Positions 10,033 to 19,926 of a stretch of 64,000 nucleotides of DNA are shown here, piece by piece. How positions within the stretch are numbered: position 1 is the first letter of the stretch; each line of letters starts with the position of its first letter. Made by a program: the position numbers and the translations under genes. Source of the stretch: Lachancea thermotolerans CBS 6340 (Eukaryota; Ascomycota; Saccharomycetes; Saccharomycetales; Saccharomycetaceae); NCBI RefSeq assembly GCF_000142805.1, contig NC_013083.1:1240001-1304000 (forward strand), given 5' to 3'. Below the pieces are notes generated by a model. The model saw nothing but the letters and a program-made list of their open reading frames with translations, was not told where the DNA came from and did no database searches.

Positions 10033-11248
10033 GTCAATTATCCATGCTTCTAGATGGGGGCGTCGTCGTATCTTTTTTTTAAATAAAATTGTGGGAAATT
10101 TTAAATTTTTTGTGTGAGCTTTATCTCGCTAAAATAAAAAGCGCGTTTAGCATTGGAATACCGTGTTATCTCAACGTGTTTGGAATCTGCGGGTTTGCGA
10201 GACTACAGTTGATCAGGTCTTTGCGCGTACGGAGAGTTTCGATTCGCAAGTGGTTTTTTTATCATTTTTTTCAGCGTGTCGATTCGCACTATTCATATAA
10301 AGGGAATGAGTTTCCCAATTGTTTTTCTATATGTAATAATTGTTGGTCTTCAAGGTAATTCCATATATTTGTTAATATCGTCCCCCTGCTGTGTTGTGCT
10401 TGTTTGGGCACTTATGGATTTTTGCTGCAATTACGTGGAGGTTGCGACATAGTCTCTGACACAACGTCGTTGTGGCCAGTGGCGAATGGAGGGTTAAAGG
10501 AAAAACGAGCCATTACAAGGGTTCACACCATTCTTTACGAGAAGCACTATGCTTTTTGAACATACAAGGCTTAAAGAAAGTGGTTGGAGGAGAAATACTA
10601 AATGACACTAGGACGTCTAAAACTGTAAGATTTACGAGTTTTCAGACCGGGGTGACAACTTACGCTCCACATACTAAACGAAACAAGGTCTTCCTATAAA
10701 GTTACAACATCTTTAAAGAGGGCGCTTATTCTATGCTGCCATAGGCTCCGAAGAAGGGTATCCGTGAATCTTTTAGTTGGGCATGAAAATTGTTGGATAC
10801 ACTTATACGTCAACATCCGCCAGAGAGATGTAACTTGAGGCTGGCCTGAGAACCAGCCCGTAGAATAGCCAAAAAAACCGAATAGACGCGATTAAGCAAA
10901 TAATAAGTTATGGGCGGAATAAGTTTAGATAGAACGAGTAGCGAGCATGTTGTGCCGTAGGAGAGTGAAAAACTCACCAAAAAGGTCTTAGGCGATTTCG
11001 AACTGTTACGCCATCGGATGTTCCCACGACTACCGTCAAAAATCGTAATAAACCTATCTCGGCTCGCGGCACAGGTGCAATCGCCGTAGCTTTACATACT
11101 AAATGCGTCGCGAGATCAAATAACGCTTGGCTGCAATTAGTTTCACGTGACAACCCTACAAAGCATCACTTGAGCCGGCAAATAAGCAGGGACAAAATCC
11201 AGTTTCCTCATGATCGAGGTTTTACAAACGTATCAAGAAAAGATAGCC
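10033..11248. other. PAB1-UBC13 intergenic (1.2 kb)
   Basis: Contains the PAB1 3' end with T- and A-rich segments (10073-10140), suited to 3'-end formation, and the UBC13 promoter with a CACGTG site at 11144-11149. The middle (10300-11000) has no convincing coding frame or RNA gene. Confidence 0.5.
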
Positions 11249-11808
11249 ATGGCATCACTTCCAAAGAGAATCATAAAGGTATGAATCGCCCTTTTCTAGA
11301 CCCGAATCATCTATTACAAAGTGGGCATTGCCCAGCCATGTTTCGGTAATCAGGCCCCTTATGCTAACAAAATCCACGTTTGTAATAGGAAACAGAACGC
11401 TTAGTGAGCGACCCAGTCCCAGGGATCACGGCACAGCCACATGAGGATAATCTGAGATATTTTCAAGTGACGATTGAAGGCCCACAACAGTCGCCATATG
11501 AAAGCGGCGTCTTTCAGTTGGAATTGTTTTTGCCCGATGACTACCCTATGGAAGCGCCTAAGGTGCGGTTTCTGACCAAAATTTACCATCCAAATATCGA
11601 TAGACTGGGCCGCATCTGCCTAGATGTACTTAAGACTAACTGGTCGCCTGCATTGCAGATCAGAACCGTGCTGTTGTCGGTCCAGGCCCTGCTGGCTAGC
11701 CCCAATCCAAATGATCCATTGGCAAATGACGTGGCTGAGGACTGGATTCGCAATGAAGATGCGGCCATCGCCAAGGCTCGCGAGTGGACACAGCTCTACG
11801 CTAAGTAA
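11249..11808 (+). CDS. UBC13: E2 ubiquitin-conjugating enzyme Ubc13 (two exons)
   Basis: Ubc13 pairs with Mms2 to build K63-linked ubiquitin chains for error-free post-replication repair. Exon 1 (11249-11278) encodes [10 protein letters not shown] and exon 2 (11389-11808) the rest; joined, they give 149 residues and keep the yeast N-terminus ([20 protein letters not shown]). Seen: a UBC fold with the HPN motif at 77-79, catalytic Cys87 in RICLDV, and the NWSPALQ helix. The ends at LYAK are four residues shorter than S. cerevisiae (KKPE missing). Without the splice, a reader would start at a GTG in exon 2 and lose the first 15 residues. UBC13 followed by DNF on the same strand matches YDR092W-YDR093W. 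Confidence 0.95.
11279..11388 (+). other. UBC13 spliceosomal intron (110 nt)
   Basis: Donor GTATGA, branch-type TGCTAAC at 11362-11368 (one change from TACTAAC), acceptor TAG at 11386-11388, 20 nt after the branch box. It falls in phase 0 after the tenth codon, the same place as in S. cerevisiae UBC13. Its removal restores the conserved protein start. Confidence 0.9.
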
Positions 11809-12356
11809 GTCTGAGAAATTTTACAGTCGCATCACTGATGTGGGCCAATAAGTCGGAGTGTTGACAAGCCAAACAAGACCTATGAAGAAACACCTCGAAG
11901 TTCAGCATACCGACAGAACTTGGCTAGCACGCGTCTAGCTTTTCTGACTTGGTCCTATACCTCAAGGTTGGCTTGGCACTTTGTTAATTGACGTGGAAAA
12001 TGATAAATACTTCGTCGACTCCTTAACCGCACCTAAGCTTTTCAATTGAAATGTTGGTGCTTGGCTGTAAGAGGGTGTCTTGGACTGCTTAGGTCTGCCC
12101 AAGTTTTGTAGAAAAGGATTGGGACTCTTGACTTATTAACGTCCACGCTGCTCTTTTAGGTTCGGCTCCTGGAAATGTTAAATAGTGCGAAATTTTTGTT
12201 TATGATTTTTTCAATTTGTTAAATATATCCAGGTATCATTTATAATCTCCACAACAAAGTCACAGTTAACTGACGGAAGAAGTTAAGGCCTCTTAAAATC
12301 CTTTGTGTGATCGAAAGCGATCTAGAAGGTTATCACTGGGCAATTGGCGTTCAAAC
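11809..12356. other. UBC13-DNF intergenic (548 bp)
   Basis: 3' end of UBC13 and promoter of the DNF gene. AT-rich from 12180 to 12250. I see no extra gene. A TTG-initiated extension of the DNF frame into 12303-12356 is rejected. Confidence 0.45.
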
Positions 12357-15300
12357 ATGTCCGAACATCAAGACCCCAAAATACCGAGGCCTTCTTATGA
12401 AGCGGCGGACAACCAATCTCCGGCATCCCCATTTCATGACCGGTTTCAGTTTGAGAACGCCGAAAACGTTACGTTAGATAATAGCATGCTTGACAGAAGC
12501 GGAAACGAGCCGTCAACAGCGCCCTCTTCGGCTTCCAGAGGTGGGTCCATTATGAGAAAACAAGGCCAGAAGAAGCGCACCGCGAATAGAATCATGTTCG
12601 CGGATGGCGACAAACCAATGGAATACGAAGAGTTTTCTCGTGAATCCGATGAGGACGATGCACACTCTTTCACCGGAACCCCGAAAATTGCCAACTCAGC
12701 AACATTTGGTGGTTCAGACAGCCTCGACCCAGGCTCGGCCGACGTGAAACCCAGTTCCGATCAGGGACTGAAGCGTATGAGATGGGGTACTAAGAGGACC
12801 AAGAAAGGGACGCCTAGTGTAGGCCGTGCCAAAACCTTAAGGTGGGCAAAGAAAAACTTTCATAACCCATTTGAGGACGACAGAAAGACGGATACCGACG
12901 ACGAAAGCGGCGCGGAGTATGATCCTACCAACAGGTCTTCAGAATTGAGATTTCTATACTACAACATGCCTCTTCCTGAAGAGTACCTAGATGAAGAAGG
13001 AAAGCCTGCAACTGACTATGCTCGAAACAAAATCAGGACGACCAAGTACACGCCACTGTCATTCTTCCCTAAGAATATCGCGCTTCAATTCAAGAACGTG
13101 GCAAACGTGTACTTTTTAGTACTTATTATTCTAGGTTTCGTGGACATGTTCGGTGTTACAAACCCGGGCCTACAAACAGTCCCTTTGATTGTGATTGTCG
13201 TCCTGACAGCCATCAAAGATGCTGTTGAGGATTCTCAGCGTACTATATTAGACATGGAAGTGAACAACACAGCCACTCATATCCTTTCTGGAGTTGAAAA
13301 CCCCAATGTTTCGGAAGATCACGTATCTGCATGGAGACGCTTTAAAAAAGCCAACTCAAGGGTTTTATTCAAGTTAATCGAATTTTGCAAGTCAACATTC
13401 AGCAAAGAAGGGCGCCGTGCCGCCGCCCAAAGGAAGCGGGAAGAACACCATGCAAAAAGTGCGAGGACACCACGTAATTCCCTGGAAACGTTTGACAGTT
13501 ATAGAATGTCGGGCACATATGGCCGCGAGTCTCTCGAATACGACAATATTGGTGAAATAGTTACGTCAGACGAGGTTACTGTTATTGATCGCAGTATGCC
13601 AGCTAGAACTGATTGTAAATTCGAGAAAAACTATTGGAAGAACGTCCACGTCGGCGATATTATTAGAATCCACAATGATGACGAAATCCCTGCAGACGTT
13701 TTACTTTTATCCTCTTCCGATTCTGATGGTGGTTGTTACGTTGAAACAAAAAACCTGGACGGTGAGACTAACTTGAAAGTTCGCCAGTCTTTGAGATGTA
13801 CCCACCGGATAAGAAATTCCCGCGATGTTACAAGAACAAAGTTCTGGCTTGAAAGTGAAGGTCCCCATGCTAATCTTTACTCTTACCAAGGCAATTTGAA
13901 ATGGGTTGACTCGGAAGATGGTAAACTTAAAAATGAACCAGTAAACATTAACAATCTTCTTCTTCGAGGCTGCTCATTAAGAAACACGAAATGGGCTATG
14001 GGTCTGGTGATTTTTACCGGTGCAGAAACTAAAATTATGCTCAACGCCGGCTCAACACCGACGAAGAGATCGAGAATATCTAGAGAACTGAACTTCTCTG
14101 TTGTGATGAACTTTCTGCTTTTATTCATCCTATGTTTGGTCGCCGGCATCGTTAATGGTATTTATTATCGAAAGAGTGGCGTATCAAGAGATTATTTTGA
14201 ATTTGGAACTGTTGCAGGGAGTCCAGCGGCGAATGGTGTAGTTTCTTTTTGGGTTGCAGTCATCTTGTACCAATCGCTCGTTCCGATCTCTCTGTATATT
14301 TCGGTTGAGATTATTAAAACAGCGCAAGCTGCCTTCATCTATGGTGATGTTTTGCTGTACAATGAAAAACTGGATTACCCATGCACCCCAAAGTCGTGGA
14401 ATATATCAGATGATCTTGGCCAAATTGAATACATTTTCTCTGACAAAACAGGTACTTTGACACAAAACGTCATGGAGTTCAAGAAATGTACGATCAACGG
14501 TATTTCTTACGGTCGTGCTTATACTGAAGCGTTGGCAGGACTTCGCAAGAGGCAAGGAATTGATGTTGAGAAGGAAGCACTGGAGGAAAGAGAGGCTATT
14601 GCCAATGACAAGAAAGTCATGATCAAAGACCTCGAAGCGTTAAATCCAACAGCTGAAATTGATCCTGAGGAAATAACCTTTATTTCAAAGGAGTTTGTCC
14701 AGGACTTGTCAGGTGCTAACGGGGATTATCAAAAGGGCTGCAATGAACATTTTATGTTAGCCTTAGCTCTTTGTCACTCTGTTTTAGTTGAAAAGTCCAA
14801 AAAGAATCCCGATAAATTGGAACTCAAAGCTCAGTCTCCGGACGAAGCAGCATTAGTGGGCACAGCAAAAGAAGTTGGTTTCGCATTCGCAGGAAAAACA
14901 AAATCTGGTCTGATAGTCGAAATTCAGGGTGTTAAGAAAGAGTTTGAGATACTAAATATCTTGGAATTCAATTCTACAAGAAAAAGGATGAGTTGTATTA
15001 TCAAGTTGCAAGGCACAGCACCCGGCTCTCAGCCAAGGGCTCTGTTAATTTGTAAGGGTGCAGACTCTGTCATTTACTCGAGGCTAAAGCGCACTGGAGG
15101 AGCTAACGAGGAGACTCTGCTCGAGAAAACAGCCCTGCATTTGGAGCAGTATGCCACTGAGGGCTTAAGGACGTTATGCATTGGCCAAAGGGAATTAAGC
15201 TGGAAGGAATATGAGGAGTGGAATCGCCAATACGAAATTGCTGCTGCTTCATTGACAGAGAGAGAAGAAGAGATGGAAAAGGTTGCTGACAGCATTGAAA

Positions 15301-17063
15301 GAAATCTGACTCTGCTGGGAGGCACTGCAATTGAAGACCGTTTGCAAGACGGTGTTCCGGACTCTATTGCTATTCTGGGTGAAGCAGGCATTAAATTGTG
15401 GGTTTTGACTGGTGATAAAGTTGAAACTGCCATCAATATTGGTTTCTCTTGTAACTTGTTGAACAGCGACATGGAGCTTTTAGTGATTAAAGCGTCCGGT
15501 GACGATGTGGACGAAGTCGGGTCCCCTTATGAGATTGTGGACAGCATGATAAAAAAACACTTGAATGATAAGTTCGGGCTGTCAGGGTCTTTAGATGAAC
15601 TGGAAGCTGCCAAAAATGAACACAAACCTCCCACGGGCAACTACGGTGTTGTCATAGATGGTGAGGCGCTTAAGTTAGCCTTAGAAAATGATGATATTAG
15701 TCGCCGGTTCTTGATTTTGTGCAAGAACTGCCGGGCTGTCTTATGCTGCAGGGTGTCACCAGCTCAGAAAGCTGCTGTTGTGAAACTAGTCAAAGAGTCG
15801 CTGGATGTTATGACTTTAGCCATTGGTGATGGCTCCAACGACGTTGCTATGATTCAATCGGCAGATGTGGGCATTGGTATTGCAGGTGAAGAAGGTCGGC
15901 AAGCTGTTATGTCATCAGATTATGCTATTGGCCAGTTCAGATATCTAACGAGATTGCTATTAGTGCATGGAAGATGGTCCTACAAGAGACTTGCAGAGAT
16001 GATTCCCAGTTTCTTTTACAAGAACGCAATTTTCACCTTGTCTTTGTTTTGGTATGGTATCTACAGCAACTATGATGGGGCTTACCTTTTTGAATTCACC
16101 TACCTGATGTTCTACAATTTGGCGTTTACTTCCTTGCCAGTTATTTTCATGGGTATCATGGACCAGGACGTGAGTGATGTCGTTTCTCTTCTGGTGCCAC
16201 AGCTGTATCGCGCTGGAATAATGAGAAGCGAATGGAATCAGACTAAATTTTGGGGCTACATGTTTGATGGTCTATATCAGTCCGTGATTTGCTTCTTCTT
16301 CCCTTACTTGGTGTATTATAAGACTGGCCTAGTGACGCCTAATGGGCTTGGTCTTGACCATCGCTATTGGGTTGGTATAATAGTGACTACCATTGCCGCG
16401 CTATCGTGCAATCTTTATGTCCTTATCCACCAATATAGATGGGACTGGTTCTCGTCGCTATTCATTTTCTTGTCGATTATCATTGTGTTTGGATGGACCG
16501 GTATATGGTCCAGCTCTACAAACAGCGGAGAGTTCTACAAAAGTGCAGCCCGTGTTTATGGCTCACCAATGTTCTGGGCTGTCATGTTTGTAGGCATCCT
16601 ATTTTGCCTCTTACCGCGCTTCACCTTTGATGTATTCCAGAAACTATTCTTCCCTCGAGACATCGACATTATCCGGGAGTTTTGGAAGGAGGGGCACTTC
16701 GACCAGTACCCTCCAGATTACGATCCCACTGACCCAAACAGGCCCCAAATCAACAAAGCAACGACTACGCTTCATTCGCACAGAATTGAAGAAGGCTCTG
16801 ACTTTGCGCGCGTGGCTGGTGCTGGAAACAATATGTCCCGCGACACAGTTTACACTGAAGAAATTCCTATGAACTTCATAAACAGTGCTGAAAGTTCTCC
16901 GGAACAGTTTCACCGCAAATCCATAGCTAGAATGTCTCTGGAGAGAACGCGAGAACAAATGCGTGCTTCCAACGAATTAGACGCTCGTTACTCTGTAGAG
17001 CGCGCACGGATTTCCCATGAGCTGCCAGGCGTTACACGTGCTGAAAGCTTGATGCGTAACTAG
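12357..17063 (+). CDS. DNF1/DNF2: P4-type ATPase phospholipid flippase (Dnf1/Dnf2 ortholog)
   Basis: Plasma-membrane and endosomal aminophospholipid flippase that, with Lem3, moves lipids to the cytosolic leaflet. The 1,568 residues are close to Dnf1 (1,571) and Dnf2 (1,612). Seen: long polar N-terminus; a first membrane pair near residues 245-290; actuator loop; the P-type phosphorylation motif DKTGT starting at D696; KGAD nucleotide-binding region (LICKGADSVIY); GDGSNDVAMIQ hinge; about ten membrane segments in all; C-terminal tail with NPF-free polar repeats. ATG 12357 (MSEHQDPKIPRP) is preferred to the upstream TTG. S. cerevisiae holds two WGD copies, next to UBC13 (chr IV) and next to BCK2/PAB1 (chr V); this single gene lies beside both sets of neighbours. 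Confidence 0.95.
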   Translation: MSEHQDPKIPRPSYEAADNQSPASPFHDRFQFENAENVTLDNSMLDRSGNEPSTAPSSASRGGSIMRKQGQKKRTANRIMFADGDKPMEYEEFSRESDEDDAHSFTGTPKIANSATFGGSDSLDPGSADVKPSSDQGLKRMRWGTKRTKKGTPSVGRAKTLRWAKKNFHNPFEDDRKTDTDDESGAEYDPTNRSSELRFLYYNMPLPEEYLDEEGKPATDYARNKIRTTKYTPLSFFPKNIALQFKNVANVYFLVLIILGFVDMFGVTNPGLQTVPLIVIVVLTAIKDAVEDSQRTILDMEVNNTATHILSGVENPNVSEDHVSAWRRFKKANSRVLFKLIEFCKSTFSKEGRRAAAQRKREEHHAKSARTPRNSLETFDSYRMSGTYGRESLEYDNIGEIVTSDEVTVIDRSMPARTDCKFEKNYWKNVHVGDIIRIHNDDEIPADVLLLSSSDSDGGCYVETKNLDGETNLKVRQSLRCTHRIRNSRDVTRTKFWLESEGPHANLYSYQGNLKWVDSEDGKLKNEPVNINNLLLRGCSLRNTKWAMGLVIFTGAETKIMLNAGSTPTKRSRISRELNFSVVMNFLLLFILCLVAGIVNGIYYRKSGVSRDYFEFGTVAGSPAANGVVSFWVAVILYQSLVPISLYISVEIIKTAQAAFIYGDVLLYNEKLDYPCTPKSWNISDDLGQIEYIFSDKTGTLTQNVMEFKKCTINGISYGRAYTEALAGLRKRQGIDVEKEALEEREAIANDKKVMIKDLEALNPTAEIDPEEITFISKEFVQDLSGANGDYQKGCNEHFMLALALCHSVLVEKSKKNPDKLELKAQSPDEAALVGTAKEVGFAFAGKTKSGLIVEIQGVKKEFEILNILEFNSTRKRMSCIIKLQGTAPGSQPRALLICKGADSVIYSRLKRTGGANEETLLEKTALHLEQYATEGLRTLCIGQRELSWKEYEEWNRQYEIAAASLTEREEEMEKVADSIERNLTLLGGTAIEDRLQDGVPDSIAILGEAGIKLWVLTGDKVETAINIGFSCNLLNSDMELLVIKASGDDVDEVGSPYEIVDSMIKKHLNDKFGLSGSLDELEAAKNEHKPPTGNYGVVIDGEALKLALENDDISRRFLILCKNCRAVLCCRVSPAQKAAVVKLVKESLDVMTLAIGDGSNDVAMIQSADVGIGIAGEEGRQAVMSSDYAIGQFRYLTRLLLVHGRWSYKRLAEMIPSFFYKNAIFTLSLFWYGIYSNYDGAYLFEFTYLMFYNLAFTSLPVIFMGIMDQDVSDVVSLLVPQLYRAGIMRSEWNQTKFWGYMFDGLYQSVICFFFPYLVYYKTGLVTPNGLGLDHRYWVGIIVTTIAALSCNLYVLIHQYRWDWFSSLFIFLSIIIVFGWTGIWSSSTNSGEFYKSAARVYGSPMFWAVMFVGILFCLLPRFTFDVFQKLFFPRDIDIIREFWKEGHFDQYPPDYDPTDPNRPQINKATTTLHSHRIEEGSDFARVAGAGNNMSRDTVYTEEIPMNFINSAESSPEQFHRKSIARMSLERTREQMRASNELDARYSVERARISHELPGVTRAESLMRN

Positions 17064-17704
17064 CGTAACCTTCTTATCTTAGACTTCGTAAATGAAGCTA
17101 GTGTTTGTAATGATAAACCTTACCAAAAATATTCGTGATTATCAAAATTTCCAATTACCTGAAGGGCAGCAGCATATCTTACATTTGCATTCCCTTCTTT
17201 ATATTCGTTATCACTAAATTTTAAAATGGCGTTCCGCCGTATCATCTTAGACAATAATGTCATCCCATTCATGATCTATTTTTTAGAAGAGGAAAAGGTG
17301 GACGGTGATGGTTTTTTTTCAATTAGCTATTAGAAATAAAGCACGAGCCATAAAAAGAAGGCTGGGATCGCGCTAGAAACGCAATTTGGAGTCGTGTAAC
17401 AGTCGATAGGGACTTCAAAGGGAATCTAGCTCTAAAAAGCGAAGACTTGAAGCGTGCGGTGAAGTATAAGGCTGTGGTTCTGTTTGGACACGCTGCTGAG
17501 TCGCGATCAACAGTTTTGCAAGGTTGAAGACCGGTAATCGCGCAATTTCAGGCAGCGCGATATAGAGAGAGAGAGGCTACACATTGTGCACAGTTCAGAG
17601 ACGCTGGAAAGAGGGCTTTCTCTGGTTCTCGGGTCTAAGTAAAATTTGCATCAATCACTAAACACGGATAACTACGGACTGCGTCCTTAGCGGATTAGTT
17701 CGAC
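17064..17704. other. DNF-BCK2 intergenic (641 bp)
   Basis: DNF 3' end and BCK2 promoter. T-rich run at 17312-17320 and a short GA stretch near 17563-17575. No further gene seen. Confidence 0.45.
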
Positions 17705-19795
17705 ATGAGACATTCTAGAAGTCCCTCAAAGAACGGTAATGATAGTCCCCAATGCTCTACACCAGTTGAGTCTGTCAGCAAATGGAAGATCCCTCACTAC
17801 TATCGAAAATCCAATTCCGGTCCCGTCAAGATCGAAGCTAGCTCAAGTTACAGTTCGAGGCAGGAAAATGCAGGAAACAATGGTAACATAAACATAATGA
17901 CAACACCTAAGCACGTACAGCTCGAGGAGACAGGATGTGGTAAACGCGGCTCAAAATCAAAGGCTAAAAAGGGAGAGATGGTCTTTGTTAACTACACCGT
18001 GAAAGATGCTAAGCCTGCGGATCCACCGCCTACAAAGAAGAAGTCGTCAAAAAGTCGTATGCTGAAGATTTTCAGCTCCGTGCACAACTCTAATAGTCAG
18101 AGCTCAAGCTGCGAGGACGTGCCCAGCCCTGACGCCAAATATTCGCAGCAAAACTTTTCTGACCTAGCCTTCCAGAGCAGGTCCTCAGCCTCTACTCCTT
18201 CACAGGCTACGAAGAGATCCTACAGTTCTTTTTTGAAGTGTGGCGGAATGGTTTCTGCGTCCACAATCACGTCACCAACTACCTCGCCATCTGAGGAGGT
18301 TGTCCCGAGCTCGTCAGCTCCATCGCGAGGCATGCTGCAGCGCCCACCGCTGGCTAGCTCTTTGAGCTCCAGCGTCTCGCTCGTGAACAATAATGGAAAA
18401 GCTTCTCTAACTCTTGGAACAAGCGAGCCATCATTAGTTCACCGACACTCTCCTTCGCGAGAGAGGTCGCACACGACGGAGAATTTGCAATATGATCACC
18501 ACTACCTTGACCAATATGGCGAACACGGAGGATTTTCTACAATCCAGAGGGCTCAAGCAAGTCATGCACAGCTTGCTCCAGGTGTCAAGCCAGGGGACGA
18601 AAACGACGCCTCCATTGCATTTAGTAAAATGTTCACTAGGAAACGTGCCAACACAGGCGGGTCCATGAGTTCACTCGTTTCCAGCACCACATCTCACAAT
18701 TTGCCGTCTTTGCATAGGAATATGTCAACAAACTCAATCTCATCACTCTCCAACAGGTACTCTCCCATCCGCGCTGGCTCACCAGCAAGGAATTCATCGA
18801 CATGGAGAGCTGCCTCCAACCGCTACTCTCGTGATCTCTCCACGCTTCATAGTTCTTCGAATTACGCTACAGATTCAGCTATTGGAATGGAATCTTACCT
18901 CGACACTCAATCAAAGCAAAGGGGCGCAAATCACAAGAAAAAACAAGAATCTATTTCTGATCTCTACCGCATTCAGCAGAACACCATGTTTGTCCCAGAC
19001 CCTAGCACAGTGTCGTCAGTATCATCAGCTTCGACACCATGTTTTGTTGAAAGCTCGCACTGCAATAATGTGTCCGGATTCGACGGGCAAAATAGTGTTG
19101 TGTTTTCTTTGGATCGCGAGAGCTCTTTGGAAAATGAGATCTTGGAAGAGCAAGATGAGTCGGCTTTTTCGCCCAACGAGGCTTCCGCGTTGAAGGAAGT
19201 TGTTCCAAAGACTACAGTTGACTTTATTGGCGAAAGAGAGTCCGATATTGTTTCTCTACAAAACACAAGCCGTAGCAGCGGTACTATGTTCTCCTCCCTG
19301 GTCAATTCACACTCCACTTTGGATAGTTCAATTCCTTCAACAAAAGAGACTGACATTCCTAAAGCGTTCGAGTCATCTAACTTCCCACACATTAATTCTA
19401 CCGCACAGGCAAACAACCCTGCCTCTTTGAATTTTGGTGGTGCGCAAAACGATGATTTTTTGAACTTATACATGGAACTTGACCTTGGCAGCCGGGCAGA
19501 GCTTATGACCAGTCAGCCCGAGAAGCCTATTCAAGGAGAAAGTGAGATGTCAATCTCCAACGGGTATACGCAAGGTGATGTATCCACTCTCAATTCAATG
19601 TTGAACGCCTCCCCAGCGACAATTACCAACTCAAATAACATAGGTGCAAGGTCGGCACCTCAACAAGACAGTTCCTACAATGAACAGGTACCATATACGA
19701 GTTTTTCAAATCGCATAATGCATGATATAGATCAAATCACCCATTCTATTAACGCATCGGACAATGCTAACGAGCTCACTGATGAATGGAATTAA
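17705..19795 (+). CDS. BCK2: G1/S cell-cycle activator Bck2-like protein
   Basis: Bck2 promotes Start-specific transcription independently of Cln3 in S. cerevisiae. This 696-residue product is low-complexity and rich in Ser, Thr, Asn and Gln, with no named domain. The assignment rests on the N-terminal patch KWKIPHYYRKSNSGPVK, which resembles the start of yeast Bck2, on composition, and on place: between the DNF flippase and CCA1, as in YER166W-YER167W-YER168C. It is shorter than the yeast protein (851). A conserved-looking island lies near NFGGAQNDDFLNLYMELDLG in the C-terminal third. Convergent with CCA1, 131 bp away. Confidence 0.8.
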   Translation: MRHSRSPSKNGNDSPQCSTPVESVSKWKIPHYYRKSNSGPVKIEASSSYSSRQENAGNNGNINIMTTPKHVQLEETGCGKRGSKSKAKKGEMVFVNYTVKDAKPADPPPTKKKSSKSRMLKIFSSVHNSNSQSSSCEDVPSPDAKYSQQNFSDLAFQSRSSASTPSQATKRSYSSFLKCGGMVSASTITSPTTSPSEEVVPSSSAPSRGMLQRPPLASSLSSSVSLVNNNGKASLTLGTSEPSLVHRHSPSRERSHTTENLQYDHHYLDQYGEHGGFSTIQRAQASHAQLAPGVKPGDENDASIAFSKMFTRKRANTGGSMSSLVSSTTSHNLPSLHRNMSTNSISSLSNRYSPIRAGSPARNSSTWRAASNRYSRDLSTLHSSSNYATDSAIGMESYLDTQSKQRGANHKKKQESISDLYRIQQNTMFVPDPSTVSSVSSASTPCFVESSHCNNVSGFDGQNSVVFSLDRESSLENEILEEQDESAFSPNEASALKEVVPKTTVDFIGERESDIVSLQNTSRSSGTMFSSLVNSHSTLDSSIPSTKETDIPKAFESSNFPHINSTAQANNPASLNFGGAQNDDFLNLYMELDLGSRAELMTSQPEKPIQGESEMSISNGYTQGDVSTLNSMLNASPATITNSNNIGARSAPQQDSSYNEQVPYTSFSNRIMHDIDQITHSINASDNANELTDEWN

Positions 19796-19926
19796 CGAAA
19801 ACCAAATATATTTTCAACAAATTATATCAACATTTAACGGATATCTATAAAGTAACATTTTTCGCATTATTAAGGATTCAGGAATTCGTAAATTTATCCG
19901 CAGCGATTTTACGTATCCCGGAAATT

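Noticed and set aside
12303-12356. N-terminal extension of the DNF gene
   Set aside because: It begins at TTG; the ATG at 12357 is the first AUG and gives the family length.
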